Shown here: piece after piece, positions 46,406 through 58,259 of the stretch | Numbering within the stretch: the first letter of the stretch is position 1 | Layout of the letters: every line of letters starts with the position of its first letter | Assembly (NCBI GenBank): GCA_020736575.1 | Contig: JAGPYM010000026.1 | Location: 310,001 to 374,000, forward strand | Length of the DNA stretch: 64,000 nt | Direction of reading: 5' to 3' | DNA from: Thelonectria olida | Taxonomy: Eukaryota > Ascomycota > Sordariomycetes > Hypocreales > Nectriaceae | Notes under the pieces: model-generated | Seen by the model: the letters and a program-made list of their open reading frames with translations, nothing else | What the model was told of the DNA's origin: nothing | Database searches by the model: none | Translations under genes and position numbers: made by a program

Positions 46406-49400
46406 TTAGTGCGCTCCTCCTCTCGCCCTCTTGTTCCCTCCTCCCACTTCCGAGTCCCCTCTGGGTCGCTTGTTGCCAGGTTGGAAGTCGGCCGCTCCAG
46501 CGTTGAGTCCGCCCCGTCCTCCGCGACCACCTCGTCCTCCACGACCAGCTTGAGGTGCGCCGCCCTCCTGGTTTCCGCCGGCACCTCTCTGGCTGGGTGG
46601 TACATAAGCGCCGCCTCGGCCACGACCGCCTCCTCGAGGCATGGGGATGCCTGATCGCACAGCTTGCTGTTGCTGCCCTTGCTGTGGCTGTGGCAGTTGC
46701 GATTGCTGCTGCTGCTGCTGGGGTTGGCCAGCAGGCGTCGCCGCTGCGTCGGTCTTAACGGCGAAGGGGTTGGGTGCCTCGGAGCTGGGACCGTTCGTGC
46801 TCACCGCGAAAGGATTGTTCGTCTTAGGAGCAGGGACTCCAGCCGGGGTCTGAGCAATTGGGGCATTTGGTCTTGCTGAGGCCGGCGTTGCTGCCGGAGT
46901 GGCTTGCGGAGTAGCCTGTGGAGGTCGAGGAAGATTGGCAGGAGGAGGCCGGGGGAGGTTAGCGCCCTGGGCACTCTGAGGTGGTCGAGGCAGGTTGGCT
47001 GGAGATGGTGATGCGGGCACTCCAGCAGTTGAACCTTGTCTCACGGGTGTTGGCTTCGGGCCTGCTGCGGCTGGTGTCTGCGGAGGAGGCTGCGCCGTCT
47101 TTGCAACCTCCCAAACCTCCACAACAGGCTTCTGAGGCGTCTCGACTACAGCCTTTTCCACGACGCCGATCTTGGCTTGGGCGCTCCTAAGCTTGTTCTC
47201 CGCCATGTTGATTCGCAACGTAGATTTCTTCGACTCCATGAGCTGCGCCTGCTCCCTTGCTGAAGTGATCTTGGATTCGTATTCGTTCTTGAGAGAAGAC
47301 TCGAGCTCCGTCCTGACCTTGTTGCTCTCCGCTTCCAGCCTCTTCTTAATGTTAGCGGAAACGATGCTCTTCACCGTGGCGTTAGTCGACAAGAACTGTC
47401 GGATACCAGCGTCGTCGAGCTGGGTCAGGTCCGGGGCAGTGCCAGAAGCGGGTGTCGCAGAGGCTGGCGTCGCAGGGGCAGCTGCTGGGTCTGTCTTAAC
47501 CGGAGTGGAAGGAGGCTGCTTCTCGGCCGGCGTCGCCGGTGCCGGTGCTGGTGGAGCAGCCATGGGGGCTGACTTCGCTGCGGGGTTCTCGGCGAGCCAA
47601 ATGGCCTTCTCCTGGTCAAACTTGAGCTTAAGATCCTCGTCCTTGCGCTTGTACTCGTCCTCCATCTTGGCTCGGGTCTCCTTGAGCTTGTTGTTCAGAG
47701 TATCCCGCATTCTATCGGACCGCTCCTTGACCGTGTGCTGAATCTTGGCTTCAATGTCGGCAGCCTTCTTCTCAAACTCGGCAGCCCTGGCCTCGGCGGC
47801 AGCGATTTTCTCTTCGAGGGCCTGCTTCTCCTCCTCAGAGATACCAGATGCGGGCTTCTCGGGAGCAGTCTCAGTAGTCTCCGTCGCTGCAGGTGTTGCG
47901 GCAGCAGCGGGTTGCTCGGGCGACAGTGTGTTGGCAAGAACTGCATCCTGCAACTTTCTCGTAACTTCGTCGCGTTCAGAGACTGCCTTTTGGAGCTCAC
48001 CACGGAGGTTTTCCAGTTGCTGCTCAGCTCCCAGCTTCTGGGCATTAACAGCCTCGAGATCCTTTCGAATGTTGGTAAGCTGCTGTTCAAGTTGGGAAAC
48101 TGCCTCTGCGGAGATGGATGCCTCAGCTGGCGGCACAGCGGCGGGGGCAGCCTGGGAAGTCTGGGTAGCCTGAGCAGCCTGAGCAGCCTGTGCCTGTTGT
48201 CGCAGTTCGTCGACCTCTCTGCGGAAGTTCTGAAGCTGCTTCTCGAGTTCCGAATTCTGGTGCCCAGACTCCTCAACCTGCTTCTTCGTGCCTTCGAGCT
48301 CGTTATTGGCCTTGTCCAAGCTCTCTTGGGCCTGGTTGGCTCGCTGGATGGCTTCATTCTTCTCTCCCGTAATCTTCCTCGACCGCTCCTTGAACTGATC
48401 AACCAGCTTCCCACGAGTCGTGGTCCAGTTGCTGCGCTCCGTCTCCAAGGCAGTCTCGAGCTCGGTGACCTTGTCCTTGAGTGGTTGCTCGGCCTCCTTG
48501 AGCGTGTCACGCTCAGTCTCCAGGTTGGTGATGGTCTCTTTAAGCTGTTCCATCTCTGCAGGGTCAACGCGACCGTACTTGGTAAGGATGCCCTCCGTCC
48601 TCTTCTGCCAGCGATCCCGATCTTCCTGGATTTGTTTGATTTCATCCTCCAAGAATGACTTCTGGGTCTTCAGAGTGTCGATTTCGGCCTCGAGAGGCTG
48701 CACTCTGGCCTCCATCTCCTCAATCTTCTGGTTCTTCTCGGAAATCTGATCCTTCAGATGCTGATTCTCGTTGCGAAGAGTCATGCTGCTCTCACGGTAG
48801 AGGTTGAGTTCATTCAGCTTCTCCATAAGATCCTGGTGTGTCATCGAAGTCCGGCCGCTTTGGGCTGCTTGAGTTCGCTCCTGGTCAAGCTTGAGACGCG
48901 CCTCGTCGAGCTGCGACTGGGCGTACTCGAGTTGCTGTTGAAGACGCTTGGCCTCTCCGGTCTTCAGGTCGTATTGGACTTCAAGGATTTCCTTCTCACG
49001 GCGCAGGTAGCTATTGAGTTCACGAAGACCCTCAGTAGCGTCGCCAAGGGGAACAGGAGACATCGCCTCATCACCTTCATCATCGGCAGTACGCTTCTGC
49101 TGCAGCGTAGCAACCTGCGCAGTAAGCGCTTCGAGTTGTTGATGAAGCAATTTGTTCTGGGCGTTGACATCCTCACGTCTGGTCTTGAGTTCAGACATTT
49201 CCTGCTCCAATTGCTGTCGTCGATCCTCCCAGGAAGTCTCGTTCTGGGCGAGAGTCACCTTGGCAGACTCTGCCTCGGTTCTGAAAGACGCAGCTTCACT
49301 CTTGAGTTCGTTGTGCTCGGCACGGAGCTGCTGAACAAGCTTGGCAGCCTCGGCATGCTTGACAAGTTCCTCTTCGTAGTCTTGCTGAGCCTTGGTGGCA

Positions 49401-52400
49401 ATTTCAGCTTGAGAGCGAAGATCTTGCTGATGATATCTCGTCGCCTCCAGGTGTCGGGCACTCTCCTCCTTCAATCGATTGACCTCCTCTTCAAGTATCG
49501 TTTTCTCATCCTCGTACCTCCGAGCCACCTCGCCCTGCGAATCACGTAGACTCGACAGCTCCGTATTGGTTCGAGATAATTCAGAAGAAACATCCTCGGC
49601 CCGCTGGCTAAGCTCCTTGATCTTCGCATCCCTCTCTTCAATGAGAGCTTCCATCTCTTGGCGGTACTGGTCCTGGGATCCTCGGAGATCCTCCAAAGCC
49701 TCTTCGTTCGCCTGGCTGAGCTCCTTGAACTGCTCGGCCTGGGCCTTGGCATTCTCGAGGTGGGTGTTGGCCATATCGAGGTCACGCTTCAGATCTGAAA
49801 TCTCAATGTTGAGCTCCTGAATCTCCGCCTCAAGTTGTTGCTGCTGCTCGGTGTTGTCGACGGTGCCAGGTCGTGGTGTCGGTCGGGGTTGAAGACGTCC
49901 AGCTCTCTCCTCGGCATTTCTCAGCTCAACAGATAGCTCGTCGACTCGGGCTTGCAGATGATCTCTGCTAGTTTTGACGCTGACATGTTCTTCCCGAATC
50001 TGGCTCAGACTAGCCATGAGTTCATCGATGCGCTTCTGAGCCTCCTTCGCCTCGTATTCCTTCCTAAGCTGCAGCTTCTTCGTCTCTTCAGCCTCATATG
50101 ACAGTTTTCGTTGGGCGTTGCTGAGCTCCTGCTCAAGGTTCTCAATCCGAGACTGAGCCTTACGTCGAGCCTCAGACTCTGTCAAGTTGCGCTCGTTCTC
50201 GAGAGACTGCTGGGTAGCAAGAAGGTTGTTGAGTCGGTTCTTCTCTTCAATCAGGCTCTCGTTGTCCTTGCTCAGCCGGTCCTGGATGTCTTTCCACAGC
50301 TTCTTCTCCGCCTTCAGATTGGCAGCCTCATTTCGCATACTGTCGAGCAAGCCCTTAGCCTCGATGAGCTCTTCGGCTACCTGCTGCGTTCGAATGTCTT
50401 GCTTGGCGGCTGTCTCGGAAAGGGTCTGGTTTCGCTTCTGTAGCTCTCGGTTCTCGCTTTGAAGAGCGACATAGTTGCTGTTCAACATCTCACGACGCTC
50501 ATCTCCAATTCGTACATCACCGTGGAGCTTCACATTTTCGGTTTGTAGGGCGCTCTTCTCCGCTGTGAGGCTGTCGACTTGGGCACGCATGTCCTTGCGC
50601 ACACCGTCCTGGGCATCTCGGAAGCTGTCGTATTCGCCCTGCAGCTTGCGCAAGGCCTCATTCAAAGTCTCAACCTGCTCTCCAGCCTCGATACTAACCA
50701 GGGGCAGACGTCCACTGCCATCCAGAGAGTGTCGCATCATGGAGGCCTCGTCGCCATTGACACCACGCTGCTGCAGAAGTCGTCGGAACATGTCGCGCTC
50801 CATCTTGTAGCTCTCCAGCGTGCCCTTGATCGATTTAGCCTCCTCGGTCATATGCGCAAGGTCCTGCTGGAGCTTCTCGACCATGTCATGATCCTCCTTG
50901 GCTTGGTGCTTTGCTGCCAGAGCTTCTTCGCTCTCCAGCTGCTCTGCGAGTTCTCGAGTGATGCGCATAAGCTCCTCGTTCTTGGCCTGCAGCGACTTGA
51001 TATCCTTGAAAACGACCAACTTCTGCGTAATGAACTGGTGCGTGTCGGACATGTCGGATAGAGCTTCCTCTGTGATCTCGCCCTTCTCCAACTGCTTGAG
51101 ACGGAACACCTCCTCATCTGTGAGCTGGTCCATTCCCTTCTCAATTGCGTAGATGTTGAATACGAGCATTTGGATCTGGGTTCCAAGATCCCGCAGCTGA
51201 GTTCGGAAGATCTTTGTCTCGGTTTGCGCCGCAGCGAGAGCACTCTCAGCCTTTCTTGCTGCTCTGCGAGCGACATCGCGCTCCTCAAAGCTTTGCTGGG
51301 ACAGCTCAGACATGCGCGCAATCTCGCTTCGAAGAGTCTCTGATTCGGCCTGAAGCTCCTGGATTTCAGGAGCCTTTGCCTCCAAAGCAGTCATCATATT
51401 GTCTAGTTCCTCGGAGAGCTGCTGGTTTCGTCGCCGTTCGCTAGTCAACTGAGCCTTAACCTGGTACACCTGTTCAATGGCCTGGGTCGCAGTAATGGCA
51501 GACTTGCTGCGAACTGAACCCGGGGTCGCGAAAGGAGAAGCGGCTCGGCCAAGGAATGAGCCGTTGCGCATAGGGGTTTGTGGTGCCGATTCAACCGGTG
51601 GTGGCCCACTCTCCAGTCGAACCTGAAGCTCGTCGATTTCGGTTTCGAGTTGGCGAATCTTTTCCTCCATATCAACTCCTGCCTGTTTCTCTTGCTCCAG
51701 TTCGGTTCGAACACGTCGGATCTCATTCTCGTAGTTGTCATTCAGTCGCTCTTTTTCGGCTTCAAGGTCGCGAACGCGTGCCTGGTGCTTCTTGCTGAGC
51801 TGGTCAGACATGTCCACCAAGCGCCTCTGGTCCTCAAGTTCCTGTTTGTAGCTTTCGATTGTCGTGGCATGGGCACCTTCCTGTTTCTGAAGCTTGACGA
51901 GCGCATCGTCAGCCTTGGCCTGCATGGAATCGAGTCGTTCGCGTAGTTGCTGTTCAGTTCGCTTGAGAACATCAATCTGTGACTGAATGTCCTCGTTCTG
52001 TCGTTGAAGTTCGGCAATACGGGCACCCTTCTCTTTTCGGTACTTGAGACCCTCCTCGCTCTTGGTCTTGAGCTCATTCTCAAGCCATTCGCTGTTCTTG
52101 CGGGAGAGGTCAAGTTGTTGCTGGATGGATTCTTCACGGTACTTGGCGCTGTTGAGTTGGCCCTTGGCGTTCTGCTCGGACTGCTGAAGAGACGTGATTT
52201 CGCGAGAGAGGTCGACGTTGCGCTGGTGCTGCTTGGTCAACTCTTCGGACAGAGTCTGATCACGCTTGTTGTTGGACTCGATGATGCTCAAGTTGGTGCG
52301 GTTCGAGGACTGGAGGGTTTCAATCTTGTCGTTGAGAGCTTTAACTTCGGCATCGTGATCCGAGTTCTTTGTTTTAAGGGATTGCAGCTCGTTCTCGAGG

Positions 52401-52764
52401 GTCTGACGCTTCGTTTCTACCGGACAAAATAAGTTAGCGATGGAAAGATCCATCACCCGCTTCGGAGCTCACCTTCATTCTTCAATTGCTGTCTAGCTTC
52501 CTCGACATCCTTGAGGGCTTTGTCCGCTGTCGCCTTGAAGGTCTGCGATCGCGTCTCGGAGCTGCGAACAGCATTCTCGAGCTCGATGTCGGTCTGAAGC
52601 TTGTCGGCGTACAGAGTGTCAAACTCGTGCGCTTTCGCGGCCACGGACTGCAAAAGCGCCGTGACGAGATCAACGGTCGGCTCGGTCGTCAGCGTCACCA
52701 GGACGGGCTGGTCGAGGCCAAGATGGCCGGCGATGTAGCCGATGTCCACGTCTGCGGCCGCCAT
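46406..52764 (-). CDS. MLP1: Nuclear basket nucleoporin Mlp1/TPR
   Basis: Exons 52764-52473 and 52416-46406 encode 2,100 residues. Nearly the entire length up to about residue 1,650 is heptad-rich coiled coil (dense E/K/Q/L with few Pro or Gly), including the Tpr/Mlp1 middle region. The final about 350 residues are Ala/Pro/Gln-rich with NPFAV repeats, an RGG/GRGGRGG tract and a basic NKRPRGDSE segment that could act as a nuclear localisation signal. Size and layout match Mlp1/Mlp2/TPR, the filament of the nuclear pore basket that retains unspliced mRNA, docks mRNA export factors and tethers chromatin. A single 56-nt intron near the 5' end has a canonical CTAAC branch point. Coiled-coil proteins can attract false homology, but the C-terminal layout and length support this call. 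Confidence 0.9.
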
Positions 52765-53670
52765 GATCGTGGATCGTTCAGTTCAAGCGCGCGGCTCTCG
52801 TCATTCCCGCCGCTGCGTCGAACGTTGGAACCCAAACGACGAGAAGACAAAAGAAAATCGTAAGTCGCAGTTCTCAAGTCGTCTACTTCGTTTCGCGTAG
52901 AGGTGATGGTGTCTCAAGAGCGGTCAAAGAATGTGGGTTGGTGGTTTGTGAAAAGACAAAGGACGAAAAAGACGGCGTTAAGAGTGAGGCAGAGAAATTG
53001 GAGCTTTCGCGCCTGAACCATGAGTCCACTTTTTTTGGAAGCAACAAACAGCCTCAGCTTGGATCAACCTGAAGGAGCAACCGCGCACGGGCCATCAACG
53101 AGAGCTTCTTGCCAATTTTGTAGAGCTGTGTTGCAAGCTTTCTCCACCGCAACAATATTGTTCCGCTCCAGCGTAGCCTACCCTACACTGAAGTGAAATC
53201 CAAGCTGGTGAATTCACGTATAATCAAGAACGAGACTGGACAAGCCTATAAGTAGACATCCTACAATAGCCTTTCGTAGTATTATCAGAGAAAGGTTTCC
53301 TTTAATTCTAAGTTTCGGTTGTTTTATTTAAAGTGTCTATTAAAGGGTTATTTACGTGACTCGATCACTAAATGCACCCCTATTGATCCATTAAACGGTC
53401 CAGATGAAAGTCAGAATATGATTATTGACAAAAGCCCGAGAAACAACATCATGAGAAGTACAACACAACAACACAAAGCTAAGAGCAATCAATGGACGAG
53501 AATCATGTTATTTTACACTGCAACGCTACATTTACATCTTCCGAGGCTCCTGTAATTGACCGAAACACACGAACCCAAAAACGCCGGCTTAGAATACCAC
53601 ACACCAAACCTCAATATGAACGCCTTCTTCGTCTCCGCTTCGTGAACTTGACAGATCTTGAACTTCGAAC
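52765..53670. promoter_or_regulatory. MLP1 promoter and 3' flank of the next gene
   Basis: About 900 bp with no supported gene. The half proximal to 53671 is AT-rich and likely 3' UTR of the membrane-protein gene; the part next to 52765 carries the MLP1 promoter. Confidence 0.4.
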
Positions 53671-55690
53671 TTATTGCTTCCACTTCCCAACATTTGCATC
53701 CATCTCATACGCCTCCACGGGCCCGGCCTGATATGCCATATTCCCTCCTGGTCGTTGCGCCGCCGGGACGGGAAGTGCAGGGAACTCATACACGGGATGC
53801 TGCTGTTGCTGCGGATGTGGTGGAGGCTGCTGACCCCATACTCCAGGACCGGGCATTTCGTGTGCGTGCGGCGTTACGGGCGAAGGGGCGTAGCCTGGCT
53901 GAGGAGATGGATGTTGTGAGTATGGTGTCGGCGGAGCAGTGTAGTAGCCCTTTTGCGGCGGCGTCTGTGACTGATATCCTGGAGGAGTCGCATAATTGGG
54001 AGGAAGCTCGGTCACGCCGGGATGCATGCCCGGCTTCATGACACCATCGAGCTCAGGCCTGAACGCCACCTGTCCACCTGACAGTTCCTGTGCGCCTGTC
54101 GGTTGATAGTGGTTTGCTGGTTTACCATCGCCCAGGTGCGTGCTGCCCATTAGCTCTGGCTTCCCGTTGTACTGATAGTGATCGCCCCCTTCAGGGCCCG
54201 AGGGAAGTTTGTTTCCCATCTCAGCCTGACGGCGCTTCTTTCTCCAGAAGAAGAAGAGGCCGAGTCCCACGCCAATGAGAACAACTGCGGCTCCAATTCC
54301 ACCTGCGATTGGCACAATGCCCATACCACCCTCATCGTCCTTGTCGTCGCTCGAGGACCCGCTGGTCGACTTCTCCTTTGAAGAATCGTCCGAAGAATTG
54401 CTCTTATCCGACTTCGAACCATCAGACGACCCCGTTTCCGCCGGCCCAGTCGTTCCAGCCCTGCTCTCCGGGATCGAATACGTCGGAGCAGCCGATTCGG
54501 CGACTGTCGCGACAACTTTGCTCGATGCGGCGCTGCAATAATAATTCCAGACTGAGACGGCAGAAGACAACGCGGCCGTGGCGGTGCTATCGCAAGACCA
54601 TTTGACTTCGGTGGTTAAAGCGCTGGAGACGTAGCCCGACATGCCCTGCTTGAGGCAAACACAGGATGCGAGCTCTTCAGGCCCACTACCACATAGCCAG
54701 GAGCTTTGCTATGCACAGGTTAACCTCGGCGTTGGAAAATGATGAAACAAAACTCACACTTTGGATGGCATATGAGACGGCGCTCTTGGCACAGCTTGGG
54801 AGAGACTTGAACTGCGGCAACGCCGTAATGTAGTATGTCACTATAAGATCATTAACTGGGACGTTCCTCATAAACCAACTCATTATACTGACTGTGTCCT
54901 GGAGGCCCAGCAGGTTTCTTGAATGAGGTGGTTCCCTCATTCATCGCACAATACTCGTCGTAAAAGGTACTCGCAGCGGCGACATCTTCAGTGTTGGAGC
55001 ATGAATATTTAACCGATGATCCAATCGACGAAGAAATGTCCTTGACCACGTCACTCTTGCTGCACACGCATGGCGCAAAGAGCGAAGCGTCCTCGGGGCA
55101 TCGATTCGATCCCTGGGCGTCACAATTAGTATCTCAACAATTGTTCACCAAGAGTCGTTGTCCATACCGCTCCCATCACAACCTGAGACAAAGCCGACTG
55201 TGCACATGGCGGCAAATACGCCATCTCGGGTAGATCCGTGATATAGTTGTTAACGAGGTTGGCCGTCGGAGTTGAAAAGGTTATCGTCGTGTCTCCCTGG
55301 TTACAGTATTGATCCATGACTTTCGATGCGCTCCATAAGTCGTCGGTGGCACTCGAGCCACAGCTATACGTGACGTCGGAAGAAATGGACGAGTAGATGT
55401 TCTTGAAGTCTGCCGAGTTGTGGCACACGCAAGATTGCATGGCGGTTTCCGAATCGCCGCAGGCACTCGTCGAGTAGGTGATTCCGAGGACATCGTAGGA
55501 AATGGCGGTAGCAACACATGGTGCCTGATCAAGTCAACATTACGACTTCAAGATGAGGTGAAGAGGGGTCGCATACCAGGAGCGTGTAAATCTCAAGATC
55601 AGTCACGTAAACAACACCGTCGGCGCGAGAAAGGGCAGCCAGACCGGCGACCAGGGCTATTCGCCCAACGAAGTCGTGTAAGTGAAGCAT
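53671..55690 (-). CDS. Membrane protein: three Cys-rich extracellular modules, TM, Pro/Gln-rich tail
   Basis: Exons 55690-55577, 55524-55168, 55112-54893, 54840-54758 and 54708-53671 encode 603 residues, all phases agreeing. A signal peptide (LHDFVGRIALVAGLAALSRADG) precedes three repeats, each with a CVC core and flanking cysteines: SCVCHNSADFKNIYSSISSDVTYSC, then CVCSKSDVVKDISSSIGSSVKYSC, then CVCLKQGMSGYVSSALTTEVKWSC in shortened notation; the linkers share LPPCAQSAL and LPSCAKSAV. These resemble CFEM modules with altered spacing. A Ser/Lys/Asp-rich stalk, one helix (IVPIAGGIGAAVVLIGVGLGLFFFW) and RKKRR stop-transfer lead to a 200-residue Pro/Tyr/Gln/Gly-rich cytosolic tail. The architecture suggests a cell-surface sensor or adhesin. 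No enzyme domain is present and the function is unknown. Confidence 0.78.
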
Positions 55691-57557
55691 CGTCGAGACC
55701 CAGCCGAGATCAGCCTCACAATGGGGAAGAGAATAAACTCAATAGACTCAAAAGAGGGCCCTTTCGCAATCGCAAAAAAGAAGTACCACACACACGAACA
55801 CGCGACAAACGTCGAGGGTTCAAGGGAAGAAGGGGAGAAAAACGCCCAAACGCCTCGTTCAATTTCCAATGCGGTATGCCTTCACTCTCTGGTGGGGAGC
55901 TGAAAGAGCCCAATGTCGCGCCTGGACAAGGCGGATGCCGCATGGCGGCGCTGGGACCCCTGAAGCTAGTCCTGATGGCTCCAGGGCTGAAAAACTCGAC
56001 TGCATGATGACTCCTGCATCTTCGCTCTTGATGGCGTTTGGAGTTGCACAAGTCTATCGCGTGTTGATGCAGGAACGGCATGAATAGAAGCGCCACCTAT
56101 CGCTCCGCCATGCAGAGCGTAATGAACCAGTTCTCGCGTCATTTTCCAGAGTTTCTGCCGTGAAAAATGGAACCCATGAATGAGTAATTCAGCCCTAAGG
56201 TTTGCTCGACAGACTTTCATGGTGTTTTTAGCGTGCTCGTTGTGACAATTTCCACTGGTCGGTGTGTAGTTGAGCCGACCTTTCCCTGTATGACTGGCTT
56301 GGTGGTGGTGTGTGACACGGGAGATGCTGAATCACATTCCCTTGAAAGAATCATGACAGAACCGGCTTGTCAATGTGTGACAGTGAGCCATCGACCGATA
56401 TCATCGTGACGATCTGATAGCCATCAAGACAAGCAACACGCGTACCTCGTAGGGCTGGCCACCAAGCACTCGCTTGCCCATTGCCTGAGGCAACTGCCCG
56501 CATCAAATGAGAATGGATCCGGTCTCTAGAGTCGAGACTGGTAGGGGAGCAGGGAGGGCATTTCCAAAGCAGCCAAGACGGACCCCGCTACTGTTAGTTA
56601 ACATTCACAGCAATGCCTGATTGAAGCAACTTGTCTCCCATTGGCTCGGTGCGAAATGAGAAAAGCAAACTGCCACTAACGACTGGAGATGAAACAAGCT
56701 GGGCGTTTTGCGCGTGACATGTGCATTGAGGCTGGATACTTTGTTGAGAGGATAGTGACAATAGAGTCGCTGAATCATTAATGCTGCAACGGTTGACGTT
56801 TGAAATATCCTTTATTCTTTGTGTTGAGACTTCCTGAGTGAGACACCCTTAGTGAGACTCTAATAAATGAGACCCCCGAGTGAGACATGCCCAGGCCCGC
56901 TGAGTCAGCCCTCCGCTTAGGTAAGGGATCTTGTCATTCACCGGGAACCCGGTATCTTAGTCATCGCATCACGTGTTTCTCTCGCTTCTCACGTGCATCC
57001 TTCCGCCCTTCGGCGTCCCGCGCATTCCGAATTCCCGCCGAGCCGTTCCGTCCAGATTTTCACATGCTCAATCAACAATGCAGCCTGGAAAGTCTACCTA
57101 CCAGCAGCAACAGCTTTCCACATCTGATGGTTGGTATTTACCGACATGAAACAAGGCCTTTGTAGTTAACGTGTACTTTCAAATCTGCGTTACGTTGCAG
57201 TTCATATGCCCATGGCATCCTTTGTAGAGTTGTTTAGGTCACATTCCAGGTGAATAGAGTTGATGGGTATCATTCATTATTCATTGTGTTTCTCCTGGGG
57301 GAGCTATTTGCTAAATTATGTAATTGCTATGGCTGAACTTGTGTGTCCCATCTGTCCTGTTCAATCCCGTGTCTTGGTTCCTTTCCATGGATGTCCATGT
57401 CCTTCATCGTCCCGTAAACTCCTCGCTTAAAAGTGAAACCCTTTCGGAGACGTTTCGTCATCCGTTCCGTACCCTCGAAGTGGCTTCCAGTGCCAGATTT
57501 TTTTCCATTGCGCCGCGCTTTGAAACATGAAACCCTCAAATCGGTTGTGAAGCTTTC
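55691..57557. other. Gene-poor interval with GTGAGAC repeats
   Basis: 1.87 kb between two minus-strand genes. Frames at 55420-56007 (plus) run antisense to exons of the preceding gene and are treated as shadows. An irregular cluster of short repeats lies at 56822-56886. Nothing else was recognised. Confidence 0.4.
56822..56886. repeat. Irregular direct repeats (TGAGAC)
   Basis: Five copies of TGAGAC, mostly preceded by G or AG, spaced 13-16 bases apart in an otherwise unremarkable intergenic stretch. The spacing is irregular and the copies are short. Confidence 0.7.
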
Positions 57558-58259
57558 CTAGTTGCAGTCACCCTGGTGCACAGCGCCCATGGTCTTGCGG
57601 ACCACATTGGCGTAACAGCCGTGAGGAATGATCTTGTGGAGGCGACTCCTTGAGCCACAGGACTTGACGGACTCCACGGGAATGGTAGCGGTGGTTTGGA
57701 ACTGAGGATCCGTTGCGCGACGGATGGGATTCTTGCCCGAGAAGCCCTTGTGGATGGACGTCACCTTGGTGATGGAGGGGCGTCGAGATTCGGGTTCTGA
57801 GTAGTAGGTCTCGGCGGATGATCGCGAGCTGCAGCGCGATCGTGGAGGCGAAGCGTAGTCTGCAGTGTAGGCATCCTCCTGGATCTGAGATCGGGATGAT
57901 CGATCGCTGGCTTCGTTCTTGAGCATCTGCCAGAGAGAGTGTCCAAGCTCGTCCCAGATGACGGGAGCCTTGAATAATCGGCGGCAGGCGTGGGTACCCT
58001 GGGTCTCGGCGAGCTCGCCAAAAGACCAAAGCTCGTCGATGGGGGGCAGGTTCTCTCGGGTGATGGAAATCAGCTCAACCTGGTCGCTCCAGACGGAGTT
58101 GATGAGCCATGATTCGAGGAACTCCAAAGTCTCAGCCTTGGCGTACTCCTCGGCCTCGAGGGCGGCCCGCTCGAGGATGGCGACCTGAGCGCGTTCCTGT
58201 TCTTGACGGCGCTGCTTGCGCTCTCTGTGCCCGCTGAAGAGGACTGAAGTGGGCATCAT
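57558..58259 (-). CDS. Conserved hypothetical protein, coiled-coil N-terminus
   Basis: A single exon of 233 residues starting MMPTSVLFSGHRERKQRRQEQERAQ. The first about 70 residues form a charged helix (E/R/Q/A-rich), followed by LEFLESWLINSVWSDQ and a Trp-containing block (LWSFGELAETQGTHACRRLF, WDELGHSLWQML) that looks folded. The second half is Ser/Arg-rich and probably disordered, with RRPSITKV and possible phosphorylation sites, ending with a conserved-looking HKIIPHGCYANVV. There is no signal peptide or membrane helix. I do not recognise the family. The 5' flank contains a (GTT)n/(GTG)n microsatellite at about 58263-58303, so the start is clear of other frames. Confidence 0.7.
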   Translation of the reverse strand: MMPTSVLFSGHRERKQRRQEQERAQVAILERAALEAEEYAKAETLEFLESWLINSVWSDQVELISITRENLPPIDELWSFGELAETQGTHACRRLFKAPVIWDELGHSLWQMLKNEASDRSSRSQIQEDAYTADYASPPRSRCSSRSSAETYYSEPESRRPSITKVTSIHKGFSGKNPIRRATDPQFQTTATIPVESVKSCGSRSRLHKIIPHGCYANVVRKTMGAVHQGDCN

